A stretch of DNA of 64,000 nucleotides from an uncultured Eubacteriales bacterium. Its GTDB lineage: Bacteria; Bacillota; Clostridia; HGM11514. The position numbers and the translations under genes were made by a program. Shown here one piece after another: positions 42,507 to 52,185 of the stretch. The stretch's first letter is position 1; each line of letters begins with the position of its first letter. Location: NCBI GenBank assembly GCA_902492655.1, contig CABUMF010000003.1, positions 23,564 through 87,563 on the forward strand. The letters run 5' to 3'. Under the pieces are notes generated by a model. The model saw nothing but the letters and a program-made list of their open reading frames with translations. It had not been told where the DNA came from and did not search any database.

Positions 42507-43609
42507 TAAACTCTGCCTTTTACAAGGGTTATAGGAAGCGGCTCGGGTTTTTCGCAGGATGAAATAAGCTCGATTTCTCGCTTTTCGTTGTTGCTTCTGT
42601 GGATAGCTTCCATGATTTCAAGAACATGAAGTCCCAAACTGCCGCTTGCTCTGTTGTTGCTTCTTCCTTCAATAATGCAATTAGCCATATCGGAAAGTCC
42701 GATTCCTCGGCTGTTTTCGGAATAAACTCCCGTAAGAGGATATGAATTGAAGTCCTTGTCAAAGTATTGCTTAAGCTTAACTTCTCCGCCGAAGGTGTTC
42801 GGGTCGGGAACAATTATGCTCCCTCTTGTGCCGTAAACCTCAATTCTCGGCAAGGTGGAGCCCCATACATCAAAGGTGGTTATTATATTTCCTATCGCAC
42901 CGTTTTCAAATCTCAGCAAACCGTTTACATGAGTAGGTACTTCAACTTCGATTTTTTGACCGAATTTCGGCGCACTTGTTATCGTTCGCTCGGGAAAGCT
43001 CTTTGATGTCATGCCCGAAACGCTCTTTACACTGCCGATCATGCTGACAAGCGCTGTGAGATAATACGGCCCCATGTCAAACATAGGTCCTCCTCCGATT
43101 TTATAATAAAACTCGGGAGAGGGATGCCAATGCTCATGACCGTGGCACATCATAAATGCGGTTGCGCCGATAACTTCGCCTATTAAGCCGTCATTAATTA
43201 TTTTTATGCAGGTTTGTATTCCGCTTCCCAAAAAAGTGTCCGGAGCACATCCGATTAACAGATTTTTCTCCTTTGCAAGCTCAACCAGTTCCTTGCCGTT
43301 TTCAAAAGTTATGGAAAGAGGCTTCTCAACATAAACATGCTTGCCCGCATTGAGCGTCTTTTTGCATATTTCATAATGGAGCGGAGGCGTGGTAAGATTG
43401 AGTACAATCTCCACATTATCGTCCTCCAAGATTTCTTCAAGTGTCAAAATGTTGTCTACATGATATTCTTCCGATGCCTTTTTAACATTTTCTTCGATAA
43501 GGTCCGAAACCGCATAGACATTTATGTTTGTAAATACTTCCGTAAGATTTTTCAGGTAAGTTCCGCTTATATTTCCGCAGCCTACCACTGCAACATTTAC
43601 TTTTTTCAT
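42506..43609 (-). CDS. Gfo/Idh/MocA-family oxidoreductase
   Basis: A 367-residue NAD(P)-dependent oxidoreductase. The Rossmann motif is VAVVGCGNISGTYLKNL (about 5-21), and the catalytic Lys-Pro is in GKHVYVEKPLSI (about 90-101). The C-terminal substrate domain contains GGGPMFDMGPYYLTALVSMIG (about 173-193), including the typical G-x-DxGxYxL-like signature. Substrates in the family are sugars, inositols or pseudosugars. ATG 43609 (minus) follows GGAGAG. It lies behind the broken thuA on the same strand, so both likely acted in sugar metabolism. Confidence 0.88.
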   Translation of the reverse strand: MKKVNVAVVGCGNISGTYLKNLTEVFTNINVYAVSDLIEENVKKASEEYHVDNILTLEEILEDDNVEIVLNLTTPPLHYEICKKTLNAGKHVYVEKPLSITFENGKELVELAKEKNLLIGCAPDTFLGSGIQTCIKIINDGLIGEVIGATAFMMCHGHEHWHPSPEFYYKIGGGPMFDMGPYYLTALVSMIGSVKSVSGMTSKSFPERTITSAPKFGQKIEVEVPTHVNGLLRFENGAIGNIITTFDVWGSTLPRIEVYGTRGSIIVPDPNTFGGEVKLKQYFDKDFNSYPLTGVYSENSRGIGLSDMANCIIEGRSNNRASGSLGLHVLEIMEAIHRSNNEKREIELISSCEKPEPLPITLVKGRV

Positions 43610-43622
43610 AACCGCTCTCCTT

Positions 43623-44265
43623 TTATCTTGTTGCCCACAAAAAGCCACGGCGCATTAGCTCTTTGGCTTCCGGTATATCAAAAATTTGATATGTATGCCC
43701 AAGTGAGTTGTAATAAACTCTTCCCTTTCCCCACATTTTTGTAAATACCACAGGCATTTTAACTTCACCGTTGCTTGCGTGAGGTCCGTCGGCAATGGGG
43801 AAGGTTGTGGTAGCACAAACCTTTACCGCAGGGTCAACATGAATATAATACTGCTCGCTTGTTACGGAGAAATCATTGATTCCTTCCGTCAACTCGTTTT
43901 TTTCCGTAATGTTTACGGTATAAGTGATTTTGTCGTTCCCGGGGTGCGCAACCCATTGTGCACCGGTAAGAAACTGCCAGTTGGTATTTTCACGGAACGA
44001 GTCGCACATTCCTCCGTGACAGCCCGCCATGCCGGCACCGTTTTCGACTGCTTTTAAGATGTTATTGCATTGTGTTCCGCTGATTTCTCCCATTGTCCAG
44101 CACGGAACAAAAAGGTCAAAATCCTTGATGTTTTCATACTCGTCAAAAATATCAAGGCTGTCAACCACCGTAACCGAGAATCCTTTATCTTTTCGCAAAC
44201 ACCTCACTTGTCTCTTTCGGAGTATGCCCGTCATAGCCGCCTTGAAAAATAATTGCTTTTTTCAT
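43623..44265 (-). pseudogene. ThuA-domain protein, broken by a frameshift near its N-terminus
   Basis: The ThuA fold is found in proteins linked to trehalose or other sugar utilisation. On the minus strand an ATG at 44265, after GGAGAG, starts MKKAIIFQGGYDGHTPKETS, the right N-terminus, but runs into TAA at 44185-44187 after 26 codons. The rest of the family sequence (KGFSVTVVDSLDIFDE, CWTMGEIS, AGCHGGMCDSFREN, WVAHPGN) continues in another frame to 43623. The shift is in an AAAA run near 44188-44193. Either one A is extra, or about eight bases have been lost, which the usual spacing in relatives favours. The gene is directly upstream of the Gfo/Idh/MocA gene, with which it would have been cotranscribed. 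Confidence 0.82.
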
Positions 44266-44339
44266 GATTTTCTCTCCATTCCAAAAATTTTATATTTAAA
44301 TAATACCATAAACTTTTTTCAAAATAAAGAAAAATCCTC

Positions 44340-44368
44340 TTGATTTTATAGACAAAAATTGATATAAT
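44340..44368 (+). promoter_or_regulatory. Promoter of the AraC gene divergent from thuA
   Basis: TTGATT (44340-44345) and TATAAT (44363-44368) with 17-base spacer, immediately before a GGTGAT ribosome binding site and ATG 44384. Confidence 0.7.
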
Positions 44369-44383
44369 GCTGTAGGTGATTAT

Positions 44384-45151
44384 ATGATAACCTATGAAAA
44401 CAAAACCGATGATATATACATGACAAAAATTAACGGCTTGACCTTTGTTCCGCATTTGCATCACAACATAGAGCTTATGATTTGCATTGACGGCAAGCTC
44501 GAAACCATGTGCGATTACAAGCAAATGATTTTGAAACCGGGAGATATGATGATTGCTTTTCCGAACAGGGTTCATTCCTATCGCAATATTTCAAAATGTA
44601 CTTGCGTTATGTGTATTATCAATCATGATATTTTGCCTGCACTCGCCCCGTACTTCAAAAAACAAAGCAGTGATTGCTTCTATTTCGGCGGAACACAGCT
44701 GACCGACCTTGTATGCGCAATGCTTGACGAGTATGAGGGTGACAGAAACAAAGAAATACTGATAGGATATTTGTATGTAATTTTAGGGAAAGCATTCAAA
44801 AGCATGAGTTTTTGCGATAACAAAAACAGCATAGACAATATGACTTTTTCCAAAGTGCTGTTGTATATATCCGAAAATTACAAAAACGATATAACGCTGA
44901 AAGGCATTGCCCATAAATTCGGAATAAGTAATTGTCACCTTTCGAGATTGTTTTCGGAAAACTTAAATTGCGGGTTTTGCGATTACATTCATGAGCTGAG
45001 AATAAATTACGCAAAAATGCTGCTGCGTGAAAGCAAAATCACTATCGGGGATGTATCCTTTGAATGCGGTTTTTCAACTCAAAGGTCTTTTAACAGAGTT
45101 TTTAAAAAGCTTACCGGAGTTACCCCCGGGGAATACAGGATAAAAAAATAA
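44384..45151 (+). CDS. AraC-family transcriptional regulator
   Basis: A 255-residue regulator. The N-terminal cupin has HLHHNIELMICIDGKLE (about 24-40) and LKPGDMMIAFPNRVHSY (about 49-65). The C-terminal pair of helix-turn-helix motifs begins YISENYKNDITLKGIAHKFG (about 162-181) and ends GDVSFECGFSTQRSFNRVF (about 222-240). It is divergent from the thuA-oxidoreductase unit and probably controls it, likely in answer to a sugar derivative. The 118-base gap between them would hold the operator. Confidence 0.87.
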   Translation: MITYENKTDDIYMTKINGLTFVPHLHHNIELMICIDGKLETMCDYKQMILKPGDMMIAFPNRVHSYRNISKCTCVMCIINHDILPALAPYFKKQSSDCFYFGGTQLTDLVCAMLDEYEGDRNKEILIGYLYVILGKAFKSMSFCDNKNSIDNMTFSKVLLYISENYKNDITLKGIAHKFGISNCHLSRLFSENLNCGFCDYIHELRINYAKMLLRESKITIGDVSFECGFSTQRSFNRVFKKLTGVTPGEYRIKK

Positions 45152-45172
45152 GCCGCAAGGGCTTATTTTTTA
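45144..45172. terminator. Bidirectional terminator
   Basis: Stem AAAAATAAGCC (45144-45154) / GGCTTATTTTT (45160-45170) with a five-base loop. It lies between the AraC gene and the convergent beta-helix gene, and overlaps the stop codons of both. Confidence 0.88.
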
Positions 45173-48100
45173 TTCTGTAATAAGAGGTGCGAGATTATCT
45201 CCCTTAAAGACAAAAAGTCTTGCATCCTTTGAGGATTTTATGGACACATCTTTTGATTCTTTTGCCGAAAGGCTCATTCTTTCGGCATATATTTTACCTT
45301 CCCCGAAAGAAATGCACAAAAGCGTCACTTGCGTTGTGCTTTTGTTTTCTGCCGTAAATGAATAAGTTGTTTCGCCTTTTTCGATGTTTCCGATTTCTAT
45401 TCCGTATGTTTTGGAAACAATAATCGGTTCGGAAAAAGCGATTTCTCCAGAAATGCCAAGCTCATTTTTGGGCTCAACGGAGTATTTTATGTATTTTCCA
45501 TCAAGCTCATCCGAAATATAAAGCTCTTTGCCGTAACAGCCTGCAAATTCAAAATCGCCTTCGGGGCTGTCGGAGCTATACCATTTTATTTCGCTTGCGG
45601 ACTCATCGGATAATTCGCAATCATATATATATTCCGCAAAAACACTGCTTTTGGGAGCGGAAAAACCGCTTATTTCAAGCGAATTTGTTTTGGGCTTCGC
45701 GGTGCCTGTTATGATGTCTTTACATTTCGGACCTATTTTTGACATATCTGTATTTTTGAAACTCGGAACCTCTGCCAAAGCTTCATCCGTCAGTGCAAAA
45801 TTGTCATTTTCATAATCCAAAAAAGCATCTTTTGATGTGGGAACATATGTGTTTACTTCAATACCGTTAGAGCCTCCTGCCAATGATGACGACGGCGAAT
45901 ATCTGTTGAAAACAACATTGCCTGTAAACCTGTTTGCATCGGAAGGAGCGTATTTCCTTGCTATTTCAACAAGCTTTTTTTCATCGGCGACAGCGTCGAG
46001 GGATGCGAGGTTTTCGTTGTAGAAATCAAGCGAGAACATATTGACATATTCTTCCCAAACGGTGTTTTTGTAATGCTCTTTCCATATGTCCGAAAAATAT
46101 CCGCTTTCATTCAGTGTTTCCCACCATTTTGTATCGTGGTACACCGACTTACCGTAAGCTCTCAGCCAAAAACAAACCTGCTGATTTCTTTTGCCCTCGG
46201 AATCCCTGTATTTTTCGTTATTCTGAAACTGCGCAGGTGTGGGGCAGTCAACAAAGATATTATTTTCAACAACTGCCATGCTCCCTCCGTTTGCCTTAAC
46301 GGTAAATCTGTTTCCGGGCTTTTCTCCTTCCTTTACGGGGGAATTGCTTCTTGCAAAAACATTTCCGTAAATATGCGGCCCGATTTCGCAGTCATCCCAG
46401 AAAATGCACTGACTCCAACCGCCGAAATAGCGTGAGCCGTTATCGTGAAAATAGTTGTTCCGAATTTCGTTACCGATGCACGCAGGGCCGGAAAGCCAGT
46501 ATATCGCTCCCATATCGCCTGTCCACATTGTGGTGTGGTGAATATCGTTATATTCAATAATGTGGTCATTTCCGCTTAGGGTTATTACCTGATGATAGCT
46601 GTTATATATCTCGTTGTTTTTAACCGTATGGTTAAAGCCCGCCAGTCTTATTGCCGGAGAATAATTCTTTTTTAGGCTGTCCATACCGTTGAATACATTG
46701 TTTTCAATTATGTTTCCTCCGCCGGACAGCGTTTTTGTGTTGCCTCCCGATACCGAAACACCGCCTTGACAACCGTCATAAAAATAACAATTCTTAATAG
46801 TGTTATTGTTTCCCGAAAGTGAGTTCATCGAGGAAAAATGCATAAATCTGCATCCGTCTAAAACTATGCCCTCTGAATTTGAAATTCCGAAAACAGAGCT
46901 TCTGACATGGGTGAAGTCTATATTTTCAATTCTTATGTCGGTTGCAAAATAGGCATTTATCATACGGCTTTTTGACAGAGGTATCGTGATATTCTGAAAT
47001 TTGGAATCATCATACGGATAGTAGTAAGCCTTCAAATTTTTTCTGTCAACAAAACATTCCCCCGGCATATCTATTTCCTCCGGGAGGTTAAAGAAGTAAA
47101 ATTCATCCCTTGCCGATGGAACATATGTGCTTCTGCAAAGCGAAGCGTCAACCGAAAATGCGCATTTATCGGAATCAAAGTTTTTTATGGGCGAAAAGGC
47201 ATCCGCCCAGGATATCCAATAGTGTCCTGCAATGTACAGATTGCTTATTGATTCGTTGCTCCAGGTTTTTGCCCGATTTGACACATCCTCATAAACAACC
47301 GAATATTGATTTGTTATTTCATCGAGCTCGGATGATGCAATCTTTATATCATTTTCCCGCTCGTTCGGCCAACGGGCATATGTAAGAGGAGTGCCGTTTA
47401 CGATTATTCTTATTTGCGAATCGAAATTGCCATTGTTGTTACCGTGAACGAATGAGCCTATTTCGGGTATTTCGTCAACAATTCCGGAAAGGTCAATTTC
47501 CATAAGCTTTTTTCTTGCAGTTTTATCCTTGATTTTATTCAGAATTTCAAGGTTTTCGGCACGCTTTATCCTGTTTTTCTGTAAAATTGTTCCGCCGGTC
47601 AGCTCGCTCCTGCCTCCTGAATCCGATGTTATCAGCAGATTTTTGTCGGCAGAGGTCAGGTTAATCGGTTTGTCTATTTGAAATTTTTCATTTTTCAGAA
47701 CTATGCTTATTTCGCCTTCAAAGCCGTTTGCTCTGTCCGTTCTTGAAGTTTCAATCGCTTTTTCGATTGTTTTAAAAGGCTGAGCACGACTGCCTCCGTT
47801 TTTGTCAGAGCCTTCGTTTGACACATAATACTCGGCATTTTCAAGATTTATATAATTAGTATCCGAATAAACAGGCTCTCCCTCTAAATTGTGAGAATCC
47901 TTGGGCGTAATTTTTGCTCTCAGATATTTTCCGTTAATCCATGCACAGGCAAAGCTATCTGTGTAATCTCTCCAAATCTTATTATCATCGGATACTTGCC
48001 ACAAAAGCACGGAATTGTTTTCATATTTTCCTTTGTATGTATATGTAGCTTCAAGGCGTTCCCCCGTTTTTTGCGGCACAGAAACACGCAAATCCGAAAC

Positions 48101-49390
48101 GAGTGGGGCATCATAACGATCCTCGATTGCAAAGGGCGTAACGGCGGTGAAAGCCTCGCCTTCCAGCGTGCCCGATTTTGGTATAACGGTGCATCTTATA
48201 TAACTGCCGATATAGGCATCCGATATTGCAACGGCTGATTCGGTGCCGATTGTGTTCCAATTTTCCTTGTCGCTTGACTGCTCCCATAGATATTCTATGG
48301 CGGATATTTCATCACCGTCCGAATCCGTAGCGGAAATTTTAGCCGAAAGCGTTTCTCCTACTACAAATCCTCCCGTAAATTCAAACGATTCAATATACGG
48401 GGAATGGTCAAAATCGTCAATGTACATAATCGGGTCATCATAAAAATAATCGCAATCGGCGGCTGTTTTAAACCCGATAACATGTACCGGAAACGGCAAA
48501 TAACGGTCTTCAAAAATCTTCACACCGTCAATATAAAGGGTTATCAATCCGTTTTCGGTAGCTATGTTTTCGCCGTAATTACCGTAGTTTTTCACACAAA
48601 GCGTAACCTGATGCCAGCCCTCGGTTCTCGGAACATCGGTTTGAAATGTCCCCGAGCTTGCTGTGCCGATATAACCGGAATCATCGCCCAGGGCTATACC
48701 GCCTTGCCCGTAGCCTTTTCTTGAGGAGGCTGAGTTTGTAACCATATAACAGCCGGACGAGGTGCTTAGAATCCCGGCACTTATCGCAACCAGATTTTTA
48801 GAGTCCTGAAAGTAAACGGAAGGCCCTGCTCCGTTTTTTCTTCCGTCATCGTAAAACCACGCTTCTCTTACGGATGACTTGTACCCGGGGGACTGATAAA
48901 GATCAAATCTTTTGAAGGAAATATCACAATCCTTGTATATTTCAAGGCTTGAATTTCCTGTATGCTTTTGATTTTCGGACAGCCTTGCAAAATATTCCCT
49001 GTCAGTGGAAACTGTGTATTTGTCGGCTTCAAAGCCGTGATTTATTAAGTATTTGCTTGATGAGTGCAAACATATACTTCCCGATTTTTCGCCGAGCCTT
49101 GCTGTGATAACGGAAAACCCTCCGTCACCGATTGCCGTGGCGGTTCCCGAAGAGCTAACGGTTATGAGCTGTGTATCCGAGCTTTCCCACGATAATTCAT
49201 CGCCGTCAAGCTTTGAAAATGTGCCGTCACTCATAATTGCGTAAGCATTAAGCTTTCGGGATTGGCCGGGCGACAGCACTGAAGAATTATCCGACAGGCT
49301 TATAGATACGATGTCAGACGCAGTAGCGGTGTACGCAGGCATTGCCGATAATAATATAAGCAAAGCCACAAAAAAACTGAATTTCCTCAT
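45170..49390 (-). CDS. Very large secreted beta-helix protein, probable GH141-like glycosidase
   Basis: A 1406-residue exported protein. Signal peptide (MRKFSFFVALLILLSAMPAYT); an Ig-like Big_2 domain (about 28-105); a concanavalin-like region (about 112-330, with GWHQVTLCVKNYG and LYIDGVKIFED); two Ig-like repeats (IEYLWEQSSDKENW and VLLWQVSDDNKIW, about 340-510); then a long right-handed beta-helix from YYVSNEGSDKNGG (about 520) to about 1130, with many NTIKNC-type turns; and a C-terminal module. Motifs such as TYARWPNERE, FYFFNLPEEIDMPGE and FVDRKNLKAYYYP resemble the GH141 group, which includes pectin-active fucosidase and xylanase. Catalytic residues were not identified. No LPXTG or SLH anchor was seen. 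Confidence 0.62.
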   Translation of the reverse strand: MRKFSFFVALLILLSAMPAYTATASDIVSISLSDNSSVLSPGQSRKLNAYAIMSDGTFSKLDGDELSWESSDTQLITVSSSGTATAIGDGGFSVITARLGEKSGSICLHSSSKYLINHGFEADKYTVSTDREYFARLSENQKHTGNSSLEIYKDCDISFKRFDLYQSPGYKSSVREAWFYDDGRKNGAGPSVYFQDSKNLVAISAGILSTSSGCYMVTNSASSRKGYGQGGIALGDDSGYIGTASSGTFQTDVPRTEGWHQVTLCVKNYGNYGENIATENGLITLYIDGVKIFEDRYLPFPVHVIGFKTAADCDYFYDDPIMYIDDFDHSPYIESFEFTGGFVVGETLSAKISATDSDGDEISAIEYLWEQSSDKENWNTIGTESAVAISDAYIGSYIRCTVIPKSGTLEGEAFTAVTPFAIEDRYDAPLVSDLRVSVPQKTGERLEATYTYKGKYENNSVLLWQVSDDNKIWRDYTDSFACAWINGKYLRAKITPKDSHNLEGEPVYSDTNYINLENAEYYVSNEGSDKNGGSRAQPFKTIEKAIETSRTDRANGFEGEISIVLKNEKFQIDKPINLTSADKNLLITSDSGGRSELTGGTILQKNRIKRAENLEILNKIKDKTARKKLMEIDLSGIVDEIPEIGSFVHGNNNGNFDSQIRIIVNGTPLTYARWPNERENDIKIASSELDEITNQYSVVYEDVSNRAKTWSNESISNLYIAGHYWISWADAFSPIKNFDSDKCAFSVDASLCRSTYVPSARDEFYFFNLPEEIDMPGECFVDRKNLKAYYYPYDDSKFQNITIPLSKSRMINAYFATDIRIENIDFTHVRSSVFGISNSEGIVLDGCRFMHFSSMNSLSGNNNTIKNCYFYDGCQGGVSVSGGNTKTLSGGGNIIENNVFNGMDSLKKNYSPAIRLAGFNHTVKNNEIYNSYHQVITLSGNDHIIEYNDIHHTTMWTGDMGAIYWLSGPACIGNEIRNNYFHDNGSRYFGGWSQCIFWDDCEIGPHIYGNVFARSNSPVKEGEKPGNRFTVKANGGSMAVVENNIFVDCPTPAQFQNNEKYRDSEGKRNQQVCFWLRAYGKSVYHDTKWWETLNESGYFSDIWKEHYKNTVWEEYVNMFSLDFYNENLASLDAVADEKKLVEIARKYAPSDANRFTGNVVFNRYSPSSSLAGGSNGIEVNTYVPTSKDAFLDYENDNFALTDEALAEVPSFKNTDMSKIGPKCKDIITGTAKPKTNSLEISGFSAPKSSVFAEYIYDCELSDESASEIKWYSSDSPEGDFEFAGCYGKELYISDELDGKYIKYSVEPKNELGISGEIAFSEPIIVSKTYGIEIGNIEKGETTYSFTAENKSTTQVTLLCISFGEGKIYAERMSLSAKESKDVSIKSSKDARLFVFKGDNLAPLITE

Positions 49391-49411
49391 TAAAATCTCT
49401 CCTTTGAATAC

Positions 49412-49440
49412 ATTTTACCATATACCGCAAAATAAAACAA
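49412..49440 (-). promoter_or_regulatory. Promoter of the beta-helix protein gene
   Basis: Minus strand: TTGTTT (plus 49435-49440) and TAAAAT (plus 49412-49417), 17-base spacer, followed by an AAAGGAGAG ribosome binding site. Confidence 0.55.
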
Positions 49441-49444
49441 TAAA

Positions 49445-49480
49445 AAAAGTCGGTGATTATTGCACAAAAATCACCGACTG
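49445..49480 (-). terminator. Rho-independent terminator of the COG2509 gene
   Basis: Minus strand stem AGTCGGTGA (rc of 49471-49479) / TCACCGACT (rc of 49448-49456) followed by a T run (rc of 49441-49447). Confidence 0.85.
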
Positions 49481-49495
49481 AATTTGTTTAAATTG

Positions 49496-50884
49496 CTAAA
49501 CGAGCTTTCTGCCCATAAGAACGCCCATAACCGATGCCATCATAAGTCCTCTTGTCCATCCCGAGGAATCCCCGAGGCAGTGAAGTCCTTCAACATTCGT
49601 GTTAAGGTCTTTATCCATTTTGATACGGTTGCTGTAGAATTTCAGCTCCGGAGAGTACAGAAGTGTTTCATTTGACGCAAATCCCGGAACAACAATATCA
49701 ACAGCCTTTATAAAGTTTATGATGTTTGTCATTGCCCTGTAGGGCATAGCGGCAGTAATGTCGCCTGCAACAACATCGGGAAGGGTGGGCTTGACATTAG
49801 ACTGGGAAAGCTCCTTTTGCCATGTGCGCTTACCGTCCAAAATATCGCCGAAACGCTGAACCATAATCTTTCCTTCACCAAGCATATTTGTGAGCTCGCC
49901 GATTTTTTGAGCATAAGCAATAGGCTCGTTGAAGGGCTCGCTGAAATTATGAGAGCAAAGTATAGCAAGATTGGTATTTTCCGATTTCAGTTCCTTATAT
50001 GAATGACCGTTTACAACAGCCAAGTCATTATCATAGTTTTCCTGGCTTACAAATCCGCCGGGATTCTGACAGAATGTACGAACCTTGTTTTTATAAGGAG
50101 CGGGATAACCGATAAGTTTGGATTCGTAGAGAACATCGTTAACAGTTTCCATAATCTCGTTTCTTACTTCAACTCTTACGCCGATGTCAACAGTTCCCGG
50201 CTGATGCGCAATGTTGTGTTGAGCGCAGATTTTTTCAAGCCATTCCGCGCCTCGTCTGCCTGTCGCAACTATTGTGTTGCTGCCTTCGATTTTGAGCTCC
50301 TCTTTTCCGTTGGTAACAAAAACTCCGCGGCATTTTGCGCCGTCCAAAATTATGTTTGTGCATTCATAGCCGAACAGAATTTCAACGCCGTGCTCGATCA
50401 GATATTTTTCAATGGCGAGGTACAAGCCCTGTGCTTTTTCGGTTCCGAGATGGCGTATGGGGCAGTCTACAAGCTTAAGACCAGCCGCAATCGCTTTTTT
50501 ACGGATTTTTTTAACCTCATCGGCGTTGCTTACTCCTTCAATTTTTGTGTCCGCTCCAAAGTCAAGATAAATCTTATCCGTATAATCTATGGTCTGCTGT
50601 GCAAGGTCTTCTCCGATGAGTGAGGGCAAATCCCCGCCGACCTCGTAGCTCAGCGAAAGCTTGCCGTCCGAAAACGCACCGGCACCGGAAAAACCGGTTG
50701 TGATATGACAGTAAGGCTTGCAATTCATGCACTTTTTTGTCTTTGATTTAGGGCAGTGACGGTTTTCGACAGACTGACCTTTTTCTATAATTATTATGCT
50801 TTTTTTGCTTCCTTTTTTAATCATTTCAAGCGCTGTGAAAATACCGGCAGGCCCTGCTCCGACGATAATTACATCTTTTTTCAT
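49496..50884 (-). CDS. COG2509-family FAD-dependent oxidoreductase
   Basis: A 462-residue flavoprotein. The dinucleotide-binding motif VGAGPAGIFTALEM (about 8-21) opens the chain. A cysteine group CPKSKTKKCMNCKPYC (about 44-59) and TGFSGAGAFSDGKLSLS (about 63-79) are characteristic of this uncharacterised family. The FAD-contact end LGDSSGWTRGLMMASVMG is at the C-terminus (about 438-455). An Fe-S role for the cysteines is possible but unproven. It is transcribed alone from its own promoter (50923-50951). No redox partner lies next to it. Confidence 0.85.
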   Translation of the reverse strand: MKKDVIIVGAGPAGIFTALEMIKKGSKKSIIIIEKGQSVENRHCPKSKTKKCMNCKPYCHITTGFSGAGAFSDGKLSLSYEVGGDLPSLIGEDLAQQTIDYTDKIYLDFGADTKIEGVSNADEVKKIRKKAIAAGLKLVDCPIRHLGTEKAQGLYLAIEKYLIEHGVEILFGYECTNIILDGAKCRGVFVTNGKEELKIEGSNTIVATGRRGAEWLEKICAQHNIAHQPGTVDIGVRVEVRNEIMETVNDVLYESKLIGYPAPYKNKVRTFCQNPGGFVSQENYDNDLAVVNGHSYKELKSENTNLAILCSHNFSEPFNEPIAYAQKIGELTNMLGEGKIMVQRFGDILDGKRTWQKELSQSNVKPTLPDVVAGDITAAMPYRAMTNIINFIKAVDIVVPGFASNETLLYSPELKFYSNRIKMDKDLNTNVEGLHCLGDSSGWTRGLMMASVMGVLMGRKLV

Positions 50885-51284
50885 TTAATCATTCCCATCA
50901 TTTGTTTTGCTTGACACAAGTAATTATAACACATAATTTTATAAAAAGCAACCATAAATAATGCAAAGCAAAGTTAAAAATGATATTTGCGTTTGAGTAG
51001 CAGTGCGTGAGAAAATGCGTAAAAAGAAATCGTTAAGAATCCAATCGACGGTATAATTGACCTGTTTGCTGTATCTTTTACATATCTTTTTGTTTTTTAA
51101 TGGTATTAAAAATGTAATTAAAAGGTAATTGAAAGGTATTGAAAAATGACTGAAATTGTGGTATAATATGTGGTATAATAGTTTAATGGATGAAATAATT
51201 TGCAGCATTAACTTTTTGTTTGGTCATTCAGTAAAAAGAATCGTGGAATTTAATATATAACAGCGTCAAGGCGGGTGATAGAAA
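50885..51284. promoter_or_regulatory. Divergent regulatory region between the COG2509 and AraC genes
   Basis: No gene is supported. On the minus strand, TTGCTT (50946-50951) and TATAAT (plus 50923-50928) with a 17-base spacer drive the flavoprotein. On the plus strand TTGAAA (51139-51144) and TATAAT (51162-51167), 17-base spacer, drive the AraC gene. A second identical -10 (51174-51179) lies in a direct repeat GTGGTATAATA (at 51158 and 51170). The short similar units GGTAATTGAAA and GGTATTGAAA (51124-51144) also repeat. The remainder is AT-rich with nothing recognisable. Confidence 0.55.
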
Positions 51285-52175
51285 TTGAAAATGTATTGTA
51301 TTTCGGAAACATCAGCAGAACAGCTTCCAATATTGTTTAATTCTTATTCAAACGATGAAGAAGACCATATTCATGATTATATTGAGCTGATTTATATTTT
51401 TTCCGGCAGCGGAAAGCATTGCATCAACGGAAAGACATATCCTATAAAAAAAGGCTGTATTCTATATGTGGACTACGGTCAGGTTCACAGCTTTTCCGTT
51501 TCCGAAAATATGTCATATGTCAATTTTTTGATCAGACCCGAGTATTTTTCCGATAAGCTAAAGGATGAACAAAAAATTGACAGTGTGTTCAAATGGCTGG
51601 GATTGGACAATTTAGCCGCAGCGGCGCAAACACAAATGGCATTTTTTGATTCCAAGGCTTGCTCGGATATTGAGCATCTGATTATCAAAATATTGGAAGA
51701 GAACAGCGAACGCAAATGCGGATTTGAAACCGTAATTAAAGCCGGCATCACGGATATATTGGTATATATGCTCAGAAACACCGTTACTGCCGATTATCTT
51801 GAAACACAAATTGAGCCAACATCCGATATAAAGAAAGTTGTGGAATATCTGGATAATCACAGCAATGAAAAAATTACGCTGAAAAACCTCAGTGAAATGT
51901 GTAACTATTCTCAGGATTACTTGAGTAAGCTGATGAAGGTGAATTTCGGAGCAGGTTTTTCCGAATACCTTCTGAAAAAAAGAATCAGTAACGCTGTTTA
52001 CTTGCTTATGACGACGAATAATTCAATATCTGAAATCAGTCAGAATGTAGGCTTTACAAACAAGACGCATTTTTACAAAATGTTTGAAAAATACCTCGGT
52101 ATTAAGCCTTCGTTTATAAGAGAATACACCCGAAAAGGTCAAAATAGGGTACAGTTCAAAATTATTGATGTATAA
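51285..52175 (+). CDS. AraC-family transcriptional regulator
   Basis: A 296-residue regulator. N-terminal cupin: HIHDYIELIYIFSGSGKH (about 29-46) and KKGCILYVDYGQVHSFSV (about 55-72). C-terminal helix-turn-helix domain: LDNHSNEKITLKNLSEMCNY (about 190-209), ISEISQNVGFTNKTHFYKMF (about 245-264). TTG 51285 is seven bases after GGTG; ATG 51291 is possible. No catabolic gene is adjacent on its strand, and the nearest sugar gene (beta-helix) is 1.9 kb away. The inducer is unknown. Confidence 0.85.
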   Translation: MKMYCISETSAEQLPILFNSYSNDEEDHIHDYIELIYIFSGSGKHCINGKTYPIKKGCILYVDYGQVHSFSVSENMSYVNFLIRPEYFSDKLKDEQKIDSVFKWLGLDNLAAAAQTQMAFFDSKACSDIEHLIIKILEENSERKCGFETVIKAGITDILVYMLRNTVTADYLETQIEPTSDIKKVVEYLDNHSNEKITLKNLSEMCNYSQDYLSKLMKVNFGAGFSEYLLKKRISNAVYLLMTTNNSISEISQNVGFTNKTHFYKMFEKYLGIKPSFIREYTRKGQNRVQFKIIDV

Positions 52176-52185
52176 AAAACGATTG

